Shown: positions 21,770 to 35,800, counted from the first letter of the stretch. The stretch: DNA of 64,000 nucleotides from Rhodocollybia butyracea (GCA_015501585.1 JADNRY010000002.1:1054001-1118000), one strand, 5' to 3'. The notes: generated by a model from the sequence alone, not told the origin. Translations and numbers: made by a program.

Positions 21770-24395
21770 ATGTCCTTCTTCGAACGAAGTCATGGCTTCC
21801 AGGTTAATAGAGGAAACTTCTACGCTGTGACTGGTGACGTGAATATCGAGAAAACTAGCTCGTCTAGTTTCTCCAATGCACAAACATCGGGAGTTCAAAA
21901 AAGTGACCCAGGAGGTGCCCGATACATTCCTTACTCAGTGTTCCGTATGTACTGATGAGATTCTAGGCGTTTCGCTATACCCTAGTTCGGCCAACTACAA
22001 CCAGCCTACAACCACTATCAAACGATTGCACATTTGTGAGCAATACTCGTCAAGGCGAAAAAGGTACGCTGAATACTCAGATGACACTTTTCCCATTAGG
22101 ATTGAATACCAAGTACAGGAATCGATAAGCTACATAGTGTGGCTGCACTGGAGGCCCTTCACGACTCGGCGGATAGCTTCCCCCAACCAAGATGTCATCC
22201 CGAAACGCGTACAGAAATGCTCAAAGATCTGCAGAAATGGTTACTGGAGTTCGACAGACCCCGCTGGTCGCATTCTGTGGTTATTTGGCCCGGCAGGTGC
22301 AGGGAAGCCCGCTATCATGCGAACTCTCTCTCGCCAACTGCAGAGAGCTGGCCAGCTTGGAGGTTGCTTCTTTTTCAAACGATCCCATCCAACACGTGGA
22401 AACGCAAAAGTCTTATTTGCAACCATCGCATATCAGCTTGCGATTAGTGTTCCTTGGCTGAAAGGTCTGATTTCTCAAGTGGTGGAAGTTGATCCATCTG
22501 TTATCGCAAGGTCCATCAAGACTCAGCTGCAAAAGCTGATTTGTGGGCCTTGTCGCATGCACCCCAATCAAGATCCTCTGACAATACTTATCGATGGTCT
22601 GGATGAGTGCGAGGGCCAGGATGTTCATTTGGAAATATTGCATGCAATCAGAGACTCTTTCACCGAATGTCCCCTTCCCTTTCGATTCATCATTGCCAGC
22701 AGACCGGAGGCCCATATTCGCGAGATGTTTGAATCATCAATCTATCATGATGTCTACCGGTCATTTAATGTAGAACAGTCATTTGACGATGTCAAAACAT
22801 ACTTCCTCGATGAATTTGCTCGAATTCATCGCGAGCACTTTCGCACCATGACCACCATCCCTCTCCCATGGCCTTTGCCCGAAGTCCTGGATAAACTCGT
22901 GTGGAGGTCATCTGGGTACTTTATCTATGCATCCATCATCATTAAATTCATTGACGACAAAAACTACCGCCCAATAGAGCGTCTGGCCATAGTTATGAAG
23001 GACCAACTTGAAACTGGATCTGATTCGGCATTTGATACACTAGACCAGCTTTACATCAACATCCTTTCCACTGTTCCCATTGCCAAGCGCCCCAGATTAA
23101 TTTCAATCCTATGTGCTCTGGCAAACTTTAAGTTCTCGCCCGATGGCCTTGATGAACTTCTTGGGCTACAAATTGGGGATACACGTTTATTTCTGCGCGG
23201 CCTTCATTCAATATTTGATGTACCATCGGAAGAAAGACATTGGCCCCCGTGGAGCGCGATATCCACCCACCATGCATCCTTTTATGATTTCCTAGGTGAC
23301 TCAAAGCGATCTCAAGGTTTCTATGTTGGTGGTCTAAACCATCGCACGGGTCTGGCTTGTTCTATTCTAAGATTATTTGCCCGTGAATTTCAAGACTCTC
23401 AATATGGTCTTGAGGATCCACAGTATGTCTTTTTTTCATCGAACAGTTGGTTGAACGGCGAACCTCACGTTTTATGTACTATCCCCCAAGGTGCCCTCTA
23501 CAACAGTTTCCACACTTTGTTGCTTCATTGCCTCCTTTTGCAGAGCTGCTGCCTTTGATTCAAAGTGTTAATCCAGAGTACATCTGCTGGCTTCGGAAAG
23601 AGCCACTGGAGACAATGTTAGCTTGGATGAGAGTTAGTTTTTTCTCTACATTCTTTCCATGACAGTGATCCTGACATCCACCAAGAAGATTTATCCAGCA
23701 CCTAAAGATTCGATTCAACTTTGGAAGACCATGAATATATAAGATTCATTGAAACAGCATTCCAGGACAACAGGCTGGGACCCATGTCACATTCCCCATT
23801 CGATGCTTACCCTATTTTATTACAGTCTTGTGGACTTCTTCATTTTCTTTGCTTATCAGTGCTGCTAGAACTGGATAATCGTTCCATGACAATTAGGCTT
23901 ATTCGACTACTGTTAGATGTTTCCTGGAGCGACCTTAGATCGATTATTTCCTGCCTTCGCTCAATTATTGGCGAAGATGAAAAACGGCTTGCTGGTCTTT
24001 GTGATTACATACAAGATCGACCACTTGCGGGGGAGAGTTTCCCTTGGCCGTCATTATCCCGGGATTTGGCACGTAGATGTATCCAGATAGGAAAGGATAT
24101 TCACGCTGGTAAGCTTGAGGATGTGAGGTCAGTGGTATCATTGCAGATAAAGCATCAAATGATATTCCTCACAACCTTATCATATAGCTGGGGTGAAATC
24201 CAGTTTCATACCAACTGGGCCATCCATGTCAGATTATCTCCATGTTGCAATGAACTCCTTCATGATATTCAGAGCCTTCATCCATCTCAGCTCCCACAGT
24301 GTAACGTTGAGGACATCCACCATGTTTTGGAGTGGCTCCAGGTGAGAGTGCAGGATATACATATGTCAAGGATTATTGAAACTCATTTTCAATGA
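21770..24395 (+). pseudogene. NACHT-domain NLR-like (STAND) protein, decayed
   Basis: The N terminus MSFFERSHGFQVNRGNFYAV is typical of fungal NACHT proteins, followed by EALHDSADSFPQPRCHPETR. The nucleotide-binding region reads LWLFGPAGAGKPAIMRTL, with Walker B LTILIDGLDECEG, IIASRPEAHIRE and later helical modules up to the stop at 24395. Three defects are seen. A +1 frameshift near 22245 separates DLQKWLL from STDPAGRILW. The Walker A Ser/Thr is a Pro (codon 22308-22310). Frame changes occur near 23470-23540 and at 23723 (LW to EDHEYIRF, one G short). NACHT proteins are self/non-self signalling NTPases in fungi. Base-calling error could explain the 23723 break but not the Pro. Confidence 0.75.
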
Positions 24396-26302
24396 CACAG
24401 TCATTTCCCGATCCTCCGTTCGAAGTAATAACATGCTGGGCACAACATTTGGTTGAGATTCAGGTCACGAATGGGCGTAATTTCAATCCAGATAATGCTG
24501 AAAGGGCTTGGAAAAATCATCTAGACCGAGTAAAAAAGAGAAGGGAGATCACGATCAAGTTGAAGCGCGTGTCAACAAATAACATGCGAGATACAATGGT
24601 GGCATCCGTTGCAGGCCAAATCTAGCCAACTCTATCCTTGTGTTCGCCCTCGCCAAAAACTCTTCCCAACACTCTCTGTCCAACTCTGATTCCACATAAC
24701 CAACCAGCTTCTCTCCCATCACTTTACCTTGTCTTAACTTCACAGATACCCACTTCCCGGTCACGACTCCTTTGATTATACTATGACCTCTTTACGCATG
24801 CGTAATCGTAGTCCACGTCCGAACGAAGGCAACAATGTGTTGCATGGTTTGACATTAAGAGATTAAGAGAGCAAACTTCCACGAGACTCGGAGGAGGTCA
24901 GGTGAAGGACTGATGAAGCAGTGGAGGAATGCAACGCCGAAGGGGCTCATTTGTATATTGATAGTTGGTATACTACATACCACGAAGACCCACGGCTACC
25001 CCAATACATCGAAGGAGCAACGAAATTTTTGTTGTGAGGAGCGAGAAAGAGCGAGGGGTAAGCCGAATCGGCAGCTTGTCTAAGTACAGGCATGTTCAGC
25101 TGCTTGCTCAAGTGCTCAAGACTAAGAGGAGGCTCAAGTCCGACTCGCCCCTCTTGGTTTCCTATTTATTTCCGACACGGCACAGCTACACAACTAGCTG
25201 CCCTAAATGGGCAAAATTTCATCGATCTATCCACCTGCTGACCGATCCAATTGCCAGTCCAACAGAAACGTTTATTCCTTGTGGAAGCAATCAACGACAA
25301 CGAGTCAAAAATGAAAGTGCACTTTCAAAGTCAGGACGTATAGTGAAATGGTAACATGACATCAACTACTGACCTCCCGCGAGCCCCGCCGCCTAGCAAG
25401 ATTGTCCACGGACATATATTTGCTGCCACCTTTGTGTTGTCCAAACATGGCCCTCAATAAACCAAATCACAATCTCAAAATGGCATCTGATGCTGAATTC
25501 GCTCTTCGTTTTCTCTCGGCGGAAGCAGAGTGATGCAGGAACAGACTTGCTTAAATATCCGGTACTCACGCTGTGTCATTCTAACGTCCAGACTCCAGAG
25601 AAGCTAGAAATCGAGGATCGGTAAAAGTTTAGGGGTTCATTGAGGAAAATAGATACTCGAAGTTCCTCGGAGTTTTCGATGGTAAAAAACGCTTTTTTGC
25701 AGCTGTTTGAGAAACTCTCCCAGGTGTGATCAAGACCAAGGTTTCACAGACCTTTTTCGCAACGAGAAGGGTAGATATTCGAAATGGCAGATGACTTACA
25801 GTGAAGTTACACCAGAAGGTTGGTTCGATAAATAAACACTTCCACACTCTCAGCTGAGGCAAATTTCTCCTTTTCTTTTTCTTCTTGAGCAAGCCATGTC
25901 CGAGGGAACCTATGCCACTGTAAAGTAGCTTCCAGTATAACATCCTTGTCGACACCGATGGCCTTCGATGATGGCTTCCGATGTGTGACCGGGATGGGGC
26001 TTGTTCCATTCTGCAACTAGATAAAAAATCCTGTCTATTCCAAGGACGGCACTGGGATAACTATAAGTCAGTTAATTCGCTGATACAATAAATAACCTGG
26101 TTGATGGACACACCCAAAAGGACCTTCTCATCGCGCTGAGATTACATCTCTATACTCGCCATATATAACCAAATGGTACGCCCAAGTTTTTGCTGAATTG
26201 GCGAGGACAAAGCACCTTTGTTTGGTGCACGTGCCGTGATGTCAATTCGCGTCCTACAATAAGTTTTCTTTTCTACCTTGACCTTGACCAACGCCACCTA
26301 AC
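24396..26302. other. Intergenic with one possible small minus-strand gene (25629-26016)
   Basis: On the minus strand an ATG at 26016 opens MQNGTSPIPVTHRKPSSKAI and runs 69 codons to a stop. An adjoining frame (to 25629) ends in NFEYLFSSMNP, and the two might be exons of one gene, but no domain or sure junction is seen. A 77-codon plus frame at 24392-24625 overlaps the NACHT stop and is unrecognised. The rest holds nothing I can support. Confidence 0.3.
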
Positions 26303-27834
26303 ATGTCGTGAGTTCGGATTCCTAGTAGCTCTTTTTTCGCTAATCTCGCGTCAAAGCTCATCGAAAACAGAAACCACGAAAGTAGGCTCTCCAACACCCG
26401 AGTTATCTCCAGAGAGTGCTATCGAACATGCCAAACGCGCATTTGCACTCAAAAAGTATGAGCAAGCCGTAGAATACTATGCGACTGCCTTGGAGCTCGT
26501 GTATGTCGCGTTTTTCTTTCAAGTTCCCCGAAACTCATAACGCGTCTTTCTATCAAGCTCCCAAACATTAGGCGAAGACTCACCCGAAATTGCGGATTTA
26601 TATTTTGCTTACGGGAAAGCACTTTTGGAAAATGCCATATCTCAAAGCACTGTGCTTGGGAAGGACCAGCCGGAGGAGGACGACAATGCAGAAGACAACA
26701 AAGGTGTGTATATACCGCTGTTACATCTGGCCGATTGTTTTATATCGTTGTACCAGGTTCCAGCAGTTCCGGCCCCATCTTATCATTCTCAGGCGATGCT
26801 GAGGATGTTGCCGAAGACACCACTGTGGACCTTTTCGCTGAGGCCGCCAAGGACGTGGCCGAAGCTGAAGCGGCAGCAGCAGAAGAAGAAGCTGGAGACC
26901 AAGATGACGATGAAGACGCAGAGCCCGAGGATGACTTTAATGCAGCTTGGGAAGTGCTTGATCTAGCGCGCGCGATCTATGATAAACAACACGACGCAGA
27001 CGGAACCAACGAGGAAGCGGCTCTTAAATTAGCGGACTGCTATATAACGCTCGGAGACGTGTCGTTGGAGACAGGTACGCGTAAAATGTTCAGAAATAAC
27101 TCTTTTGGTACTCATGACTGGTTCTAGAGAAATTCGACACCGCCATAACTGACTATGAAGTCGGTCTAACCCTCAAAAGTAAACTTCTACCAATATCATC
27201 TCGCCAGATCGCCGAAGTGCACTACAAACTCAGTATTGTCCTCGATCTAACACCTGGTCGACTTTCGGACTCTATCATTCACGCAGAACAAGCGCTACAA
27301 AGTATTCAAAGTCGACTGGAGGAGCTTCAATCGGCGAAGGCCAATCCTGCACCAGCTCAAACTCCGGAGGAAGTAAAACCGGATCCCAAAGGCAAAGGAA
27401 AGGCTCCGGCCGTTGTGCTGCCTCGAGATGACGCGGTGCACAACATGTCGGCAACGCAAATCGAGGGTGAGATAAAGGAACTCACTGAGTTGAAGGAGGA
27501 ACTTGCTCTGAAGGTCAGTATAACAAATCTTCGCTTTCTCGTGTTTCCATCTTGATGATATCACCAGATCGAAGAGTTGAAGGTGGCACCGAACGAAACG
27601 TTAGCAGGTAGTGCTCCGGCCCTGGCGGCACAAGCCCTGGATAAAGAGCTTGCTGCTCGTTCTTCAGCATCTGCGGCCGGCAACGCTCAAGTGAATGACT
27701 TGACGAATATGGTTAGAAAGAAGAAAGCCTCAGCAGCAGTACCAGCGGATGCGTCACCCGCGAAACGAAAGGCAGATGATGAAGAGGATTCTGGGTCAGA
27801 GAAAAAGCCCAAATTGGATAGCGCGGCCTCGTAA
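26303..27834 (+). CDS. NASP/Sim3/Hif1-type histone chaperone with SHNi-TPR repeats
   Basis: A nuclear H3-H4 escort protein. Exon 1 is only ATGTC (26303-26307); the intron to 26356 gives MSSSKTETTKVGSPTPELSP. The TPR-like segment EHAKRAFALKKYEQAVEYYA joins across the next intron as LELVSQTLGEDSPEIADLYF, then AYGKALLENAI. A third intron (26705-26760) gives NKGSSSSGPILSFSGDAEDV. A long acidic tract (AEAEAAAAEEEAGDQDDDED) interrupts the repeats, as in the family. It is followed by NAAWEVLDLARAIYDKQ, LADCYITLGDVSLE and VHYKLSIVLDL. The tail is Lys-rich with a probable nuclear signal (SPAKRKADDEE, EKKPKL). Confidence 0.88.
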
Positions 27835-27973
27835 AACGAGAGATAGATTTATTCTTCAGATATTATATCATATACAGTATTCTTAACTTGAGCAGCGTCT
27901 CTCAAGTAAAACTCTTGCCAAGTGCCGTGAGATTCTGAGCGAGTCACCTTGTTTCCGGTCCATCACCTCTTTC

Positions 27974-29766
27974 ATGGAGGTCACTGAAAGAGATGAAGCT
28001 GGACACATTTTCCGGATACGAGTTGAAGATTCCAAGGTCTCTATTCTACCATACTTCCTGATTTCATAGACTAATCGCGTCCAAGGCGGCACAATTACTA
28101 CCGGACCAAAACACGAAAAACAATGGCACATCCAGACCATCGTTCTTGAGCTTTTTGACAAGAGTCTTCCTACCTTCTGGATATCCTCGTAGCGTTTCGC
28201 CTGGTTCGTCTTGTTTGAATCGTGGTATAGCGCAGATTTAATCAGGAGATCTACAGACTATCTCCGGTAAGGATTTTGTCAAGTGATTGACTCAGGACTG
28301 TGAGCTCAAAATTTTGGTACAGTTATCAAATCTTGAATGCCTTGCAGGCGTTCTGCAGTTCTTTGACGAGCTTGCTATCCTCGAGAGCGACTTTGGAAGG
28401 CGAGAGTGTAATCAACGTATCCTAGACTAATCACTGAAAATGTTTTATCAGGCTACGGTGTTGGAGATGCTTCGGCTTCAGCGACTAATGCGCTCTTGCT
28501 AACCGTTTTGCAAGATATCTTTGGCCGGCTGACTAGTTGGTTCCTCTCTTCTTTTCAGTTACACTCCAAGCTGACACGTTTCCAGCTATCCTGGGAGCTT
28601 TCTTTTTTGGTTCATCTCTTTTTCCCGAAGCCAAGAAGTATCGTTTTCTTGCAGACGTGCTCAATGACGCAGCTACCATTATCGATACACTTTCACCACT
28701 CCTGGTTTCTTTATACGACACATATGCTCCGTCGATAGCAACATCTTTGCCGTTTCTTCCACCGACGGTTCCTCTACGCGTTTACACACTGTGTGCCAGT
28801 GCTTCACTGCGAGCTTTATGCGGCATTGCGGCGGGAGGCTCAAAGACCGCCATTACAATGCACTTTGCGACTCCTTTGGAAGGAACTGGAGATGCTGGAG
28901 ATTTGAACGCAAAAGACTCTAGCAAGGAGACTATCCTTGCTTTGTTCGGCATGCTAGTGAGTATTCTTGCTATCATAGTGTATTGGAATTAAAGTGCTTT
29001 GCAGATCGGAACTATAGCCGTACCATATCTTACAACTCCGTGGTCGACGTACACAGTCCTCTTCCTCATGGTGTCACTCCACCTTTTTATCAACTATATC
29101 GCTGTACGGGGCATTGTGCTCAGATCTATGAATCGTCAGCGCGCATGCTTGGCTTGGGTGCTATTCAAATCTGAACGAAGTCTCCCGATCACTCCTTCGC
29201 ACCTCGCAACCTTGGAACATCTCCTTATGCACTCTGATGACGATATTCGAAGCTATCCCTCCGGAAACAAGATTGGACAGTGCACTATGGGCTCGAGCTT
29301 TTCAGCGTGCTATTCTAACCCTGAAACCATTGCCCTGTTTGCTCATAAGCGCTACATCCTGTGCCTCGACAAAAAGAGCTCTCTGGTCGTGGGGAAGGCA
29401 CCCCACCTTCACATCCTCCTGAAAGACGGTTATAATTCTGCAGATCAATTGCAAGCTTGGCTTCTTGCATGCGAAGTTGCTCGGATTTTCGCTAGTCACC
29501 CAAGCGAGACTAGGATGACAGTTTTAATTAAGGACGCTATCGCGTCTGTTGACAAGGATTATGCGACGTTTATGGAAGATATGCAAAAGCATGGGTGGGT
29601 GACTGTGGCTTTGTCTTCGAATGGTTCCACGAGTTCGAAGGATGAGAGCGATTACCATTCACCGGCTCTTCTTCCTGGTTCGCAGACGTTGTCGTTCACC
29701 GTTGGATCTCCCAAAAGTGTGATACTCGATTTTCAGCCTAGTCGAGAGGGTAAAAAGAGCCAATAG
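27974..29766 (+). CDS. RUS (root UVB sensitive)/DUF647 family membrane protein
   Basis: The start at 27974 (MEVTERDEAGHIFRIRVEDS) is followed by an intron ending at GTCCAAG. The frame then continues through SFLTRVFLPSGYPRSVSPDY, LRYQILNALQAFCSSLTSLL, YGVGDASASATNALLLTVLQ, GRLTTILGAFFFGSSLFPEA and KKYRFLADVLNDAATIID, the hallmark of the family. Hydrophobic segments follow around TPWSTYTVLFLMVSLHLFIN. The C terminus is soluble. At least six introns of 30-60 bp close in frame; the donor before YGVGD is ambiguous (GC or GT). Fungal members have no settled biochemical role. It starts 140 bp after the chaperone gene on the same strand. Confidence 0.85.
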
Positions 29767-30298
29767 CTGCCACTTGTTAACTATGCGTCTTCTGAACATG
29801 TTACCCTGTTGGCTAGTAATGGTAGGATTTTGACAACTGGTAGTACGGGGTATGAGATCATAGATATTTTATCAATTAACTTAGAATTGTGTGCCGACGC
29901 TTCGTGTGGGCAGTTGCATGCGATGGGAACTTGAACGATGAGCGAATAATTTTCTTCGCTCTCGTGAGGTCCGTTTGCGAGACTACTCAATCACAAACCC
30001 ATTGTGAATCATAAGCTCAGCTTTTGCAGCGAAGTAAATACGGAATCTGCAGGTCTACAGCGGTTAACAGTGTCCCTGGGTCGTACCAAGGGCGGTTGTT
30101 CTACAACTTTCGAGCCCCGCTGTGTGGGAGGCAAATTGTTCACCTTGTACGCTTCAATATGTTCATAAGATATTACGAGGTTCAATAAAACATAATTAAG
30201 AAGGGGCATTTCTACTGGACGCTAATTAAGAGGCCATTTTTCTTCCGCCAGACGAGAGGAAGGTACCCCTAGCCGTAGCACTCGTCAACCCTCATCAT
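29767..30298. other. Convergent intergenic region
   Basis: About 530 bp between two converging genes; it must hold both 3' ends. No further gene is seen. Confidence 0.5.
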
Positions 30299-32325
30299 TC
30301 AATCCAGTCTATTTTCGGCACTCGACAGTCTCAGCCATTTCTTCCACGGCAGTGAGACCTTCGAGTCCAGCTTGAACAAACGCCACTCCCTCGCTCCATT
30401 CCCCACAACAACCTTCTTCCCTTGCCTTCCTATCGCTCTATCGCCACCACCATGCACCAGATGCAGGTTTTCCCGGACAGGTGGTAATCGTTTGAAGAAT
30501 TCGACCCTTCGTTGCTTTGTTGAAATGGTGACTACAGTTTTCAAGCTTTTGTTCTCGACCGGAGATTTGTCGCGTAGAAGTCTGGGGAGTAAATTTGTAG
30601 TCAGAGAGGAAGTGTTGAGGCGTGACAAGTCTGGTTCGTCAGAATCGGTCCATCGTTGTATATTGTACGTCCAGTCCACACCGATCACTGGACGCTGGGC
30701 ACGAACACGGGCCCAGAAGCCACTCTTATAGCCCACATGAGATGTTGTCCATGGGGCGAGGCAAGCTACAAGGGAGACGGTTTTGAGAGCAGGTGCGCTG
30801 AATCTTATTGGACCTTTGCATGGTGCCAGTGAGGATGCTTCGTTGATATCTTCATCTAATGCAATTTGGATCGGAACATCATGCATTTTTTCTCTCCTCT
30901 TCTGAACCTTCCACACCTCAAGGTATTTGAGTGGACGATGAGAACACGGGCAGGTCTCTTGGTGACGAATGATGAGAGGTAGATCATCCTATGAAATGAA
31001 AAATTAATAGATATATGAGATATGTACAATGCAACTTGCCCAGCGGAAAGTTTCGTTCCATTTCGTAGAAACCAACAGTTTAAAGCTCTCTAGACTTCTG
31101 TGCGAGCCTGCAAAGACATCCCTCAATTCCTTTAGTTGATCATATTGAACCTGGTGAGGTTCTCGGCGTTTCTGTACATCACTTGAAAAATCAAACCAAA
31201 TCTCCAATTTCTTCAGTCCCTTCAGTTCCTGCTGCCATTGTTTAAACATTCCGACGTGCATCCCAGTAAGCGGCCGGTTTGTCAACACTAACTCTTGCAG
31301 GGGAGCTTGATGGTGAATTTCGTCTAGATATGTACACCTCTGATACCTCAGGAGGGGCAGTAAGTTGGCTTCTCGCTTCTGCATGAAATCTTCAAGAACA
31401 GACGATGTGTCACCCTTATTACAGGACAAGTGGCGTAGCCCGGCGTGATGTGCATCCAAGAAGGCACGGAAAAGGATCCTGTGGGCATCAGATCCACCGA
31501 GATTAGTGTAGGAAAGTGTTAAGGTGTGAAGGTCAGGCCAGCGAGCATGAACAATCGGGGAAACATCCAGGTATCGTCCACCGCGCATAGTGGGACCGTA
31601 CTCCCCAATTACAAGGGATTCAAGATATGGAGAACGTTCAAGCATGGTCCAAAACGAATCAGGGAGTTTTTCGTCGAGGCCGATTGGAAGACACTTGTAG
31701 TGAATCTCAGAAGTTAAAGAAAAACTTGTTAAATCGGAGAATGCGAACAGCTACAATGTGATATATCAAGTGAAAGTAGCGGCATACGTAGTAATCATAC
31801 GTACCTCGCTATCAGGATCCAAGGGTTCGACTCCAAGGTTGACGCCGATTTTCTTTAGCAGAGGGCACCCCAGCCTTAAGCTCGCCCACATCGCACTGAA
31901 AGGAATCTCAATACCGTCCCATACGAACATTTCTAGGTTTGGGATGTGTGGAGCAAGTAGCTCGACAGCGCGCGCAAGCTCTCGTTCGTCTTCAAGACGT
32001 TTTTCTGTGGCAATGCGAAAGTAGTTGGGCCGTAGTACAAGTTTTTGGACTAGCCGAGCTTGGTGGGGCTTCCTCAAAAGCAACCGAATGAATTGAAGAG
32101 CGAGTTTGCAGTCCGGGAGATAAATTTCGCGCCACACAAGGGAGTCCGAGTGGATGGCATAAATCCGTTTTGACTATGTGATAAAGAAAGATAAGCTCAA
32201 CCTTGTTTGCAGATGAGGTCTCGACTTACGGTAAGCCTAGCATGGTTTAAAACACCGTTTCCGATGTCCGGATGAGGGGTAATTCCTCGTAAGATGGTCA
32301 CAGGAAGAGGTCTTTCTACTATCAT
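30299..32325 (-). CDS. F-box/LRR-like protein
   Basis: The start at 32325 (MIVERPLPVTILRGITPHPD) is followed by introns near 32175-32229 and 31690-31805. The segment SKRIYAIHSDSLVWREIYLP is what usually follows an F-box in mushroom proteins. Leucine-rich stretches follow (LEMFVWDGIEIPFSAMWASL, LHTLTLSYTNLGGSDAHRIL, LRHLSCNKGD, LQELVLTNRPLTGM, LKKLEIWFDF). The F-box core itself (LPxE....IF..L) is not evident, so the N terminus may be shortened or divergent. Such proteins commonly act as SCF substrate receptors. The C-terminal 200 residues (from MWKVQKRREK) are basic and unrecognised. Confidence 0.6.
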
Positions 32326-32882
32326 ATTAAGGTTGGAGAACAGATGAGATGTGTGATGGTGTCCCAGAGGTAGTTGAAGTCAATTTTAAGATGCCACAGA
32401 CCTTGTAGGCATAGATTTTATACTATTAGCTGTAATTGTTAGCTAAAACACAAGGGGACCAAGGTGACCAGGAAAGAACAAGGATACGAGAGTCTATTAT
32501 GAGCGGGCGTATTGTTATAAACAATTACAAGAGTCCATAACTTGCCCTTTGTTATTTATTGTGGCGAGTGCTACAGCCATCCGTATTGTGATCGTCTTCA
32601 AGTTCCTTGGGATATTATAGTCCTCAATCGGCCAGCTTGGGGGTGTTTGCAGCTAGCACTCTGGGTCGGGGTTACTCGCGCATGAGAATGGATCTGAATT
32701 CTAACACCTTAGTTGTGAGTTTTGGATGCAGTCTGGCTCGTGTGATTAGTAAAAATTGATTACGCTTTTGATGTGTCACACGTAATCAGGTAGCCTCGCG
32801 ATCACATGAGCTTGTTCGTTGAGTTTGGAACGTTCACTTTTACCACAACCGTCAGCGAAATCTTTGGTTTGAAGCATCGACG
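32326..32882. promoter_or_regulatory. Shared upstream region of the divergent F-box/LRR-like and FHA genes
   Basis: 557 bp between two divergent start codons, with no open frame of note. It should hold both promoters; no specific element was identified. Confidence 0.4.
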
Positions 32883-35800
32883 ATGAACTCGTCCTCGCCT
32901 GCTCTGGACAATGGCCAAATCGGCAGATATGGTACACTTTCCCTCATGAAACAAAATGAACTCGACGTCGCTGTAACAGCCTTTGGAATTGACTCTGATC
33001 TCACTTTTGGTCAAGATCGAAATTGCGGAGTTCGTCTGTGCTATCCCGATGTCAGTCCCATACACTGCAAGATCACTTTTGATGAAGGAAAGGTAAAAGT
33101 TCAAACTGTTCTTTGAGAGGTTTACTTATGAGTGCAGGCCTTCCTCATTGTTTTAGGAACACATGGGCTTCTAGTTGATGGGTGTAGAGTATTTGCCAGT
33201 AGCTCCGCTTCCTCTCCGAATACTATACCCCTCGCTAACAATTCCGAAATCGAAATCCGCGGCAAACGCTTTCGGTTCACATACCCACCAAAGGAAATAC
33301 GGGCCCAGCTATTGTCCACTCCAACGCGTTCGTGATATCTTCAATTTCATTTGACATTGTATCTGATTACGACCTTAGTACCGAGAAGACGTGCCCTTCG
33401 CCTTTCGATGATTGAATCTGCCGAAGTCTTTTCACCTCGACCTTCCCCAAATCCGCTGGAGAACCTCCGTGTCCTACAGACTCCCCTTAAACCGTATCAC
33501 ATCAGATCACAGTCTTCCTCTCCTCTTAAATTTGCGTCACCCTCAGGCCCGCTGTTCTCTGCAACCATGAGTGCAGATAGTGAGAGAAATGACGACGATG
33601 AGGAAGAAATCATTCTTGTAGAAGGAAATTGTCCTCGAGTAGTAGAAGAAGAAAAGGACCTCATTATCTTGGAGGACGTCGAGGTCCCGCTGGCACCTGC
33701 GCCCTCTACCCTTTCCCCTCGGTCATCGAGCAAGTCTCCAACAAAGCCGCAATACGTGCCAGCGCCACCACCAATGCTTCTACCACCTCAGCCTCCGATT
33801 ACCCCTCGTAGACCTCGACCTACTCTCCACAAAGCCGTGCTAATTCGAAGCGCTCATCGTGCGATAATGCAGGCTGAGATACAGCGAGAGGAAGAGGAAC
33901 TTGATCAAGAGGAAGAGGCAGAAGTCTTTGGTGCTATACTGGGCGATGACGACGAGGAATCCGATGCGGAGAATGAGCCTGATCAAAACGACGAAAGTTC
34001 GAGGCCTGCATGGAAAGCAAGTTTGGAACGAATCTGGCCTTTCCGACGTTCTACTTCGCCAACAAGGGCACCTTCGAACGAAGAAAGAATAGAGTCTATT
34101 CTTACTCAAGGAGAGCCTATGGATGTCGACCAAGTAGGTTCGTTAGAACATTCAGCCGTGCTACAAGGCACGTTTGAACCAACAGATTCTGTCAACGACG
34201 CAAAAGACGAAGTCGTTGAAAATCCAGCTCCTCTTTATCCTCGTTTAGACACCTCATTGGGTGGTGTTCCTTCCCATGGATATTCTAACAACCCCCAGAC
34301 TCAACGCCAAGAGCCGCGTTCCTCCTCTGTCTTCCCAGATCACCCCAGAATGTCTCTGGGAGGGGGTGAAGCTCGTAGAGTGAAAGTGGAGGAATATCCG
34401 TGGAAGGTACAAGATCTTGTAGTCCCGACTCCTCCTGCTTCCCCAACACGGCCTTCAAAGTCTTCCATAGACGGAGAAACGACCCCTAGTGGCAATCAAC
34501 TTTCAGAGGCAGAGCGACGAGCTATTCAGGAGCGACGCAGATCTGCTGTACGGATGTCAGGTAATTTTTTCCCTGGCGGAGCTCCAGGCCTGGCTCCCTC
34601 TTCACCAGTGAAGAAGGGAGAACAGGCATCCATGAAACAAGGGAGAGTTTCTATATCCGCTGTAACCAAGGAAGATCAGCTGGATACCCGAAGCTTGCTT
34701 GAAAAGATGAAGGATAAAGTAGAAGGCATCAAGGCCGAGCGAAGGGCGTCTATAGCTGTCTCGCCTCAAAAGAGACGTTTTTCAGAAACTCCGGCTCCTG
34801 ACAACAACGAAGAGTTTTCTTTGTTGCGGTCCCCTTCAAAACAGGCCGCGCGATTTTCTTCGGTTCTTGAGGAGCCAGAACCTCACGATGTCGTGGATCC
34901 TATCATTTCTCCTCCTGAAGCTGTGATCAGTTCCGACTCTGGACCAGCAGTTTCGCCAGGTCATAGCGACGTCGGTGACGTTCAGATAGTTCACGCCGCA
35001 GTTACCGTCTCTCCGATAAAAACCAGAACCGCTCGCAATAAAACTGTCCTTGCGAAGTTTGTCGACACACCCTCATTAGCAGACGATGAAGCGTCGCCTG
35101 ACGTCGTAGGTAGAATGGTGAATGACAGTGATGACGAACAACCGACGAAGGTGCGAGGAAAAATCTTAAGAGGGACTGGGAAGGTGCCAGGAGGAACTTC
35201 AAAGGTAGATGTCCCTCTTAACTGCTAAGCTTTCGCCTTTCTGATCCAAGCGTTGATAGGGATATTTGAAACCACCTTCCAAAGCACGATCGACCGCAAA
35301 GGTGACGGTTGAAACCTCGTCACCAGAAGCTCCGAGTGAGGCGGAAGCCACTCAACCAAAAGCTCAGCCTTCTACCGCTCGGCGACCAACGCGTTCCCGC
35401 TCCAAGACCCCGAACCCACAACCTTCCCTGGCTACCACAGAAGGAACAGACAACCAGGACCATGCTGCGGTTCCTCGGCCAACTCGGAAGGCTTTGAGGG
35501 CTGTCGAAGACACTGATACTCGAGCGGCCGCCCCGGAGGAACAGTCTGCCGCTCCTGCGAAGCGCACGGGTAAAGCACCAAGGACAAGGTCCCGAAGTCG
35601 TGCGCCAGATGAATCCGAAACAGAAGCTTCCTCCAAGGCTACAGACAAACCACTGAGCCGTACTACCCGGTCGAGGGGAAAGACCCCGGTGTCCGAATTA
35701 GAAACGGACGAAGAGACAACACACATCGAGGAAGCGGCGGTAGCGAAGCCGAAGAGGGGGAGACGTCCGAAGACTCCTGCTGTACCGGAAGTTATCAAGG

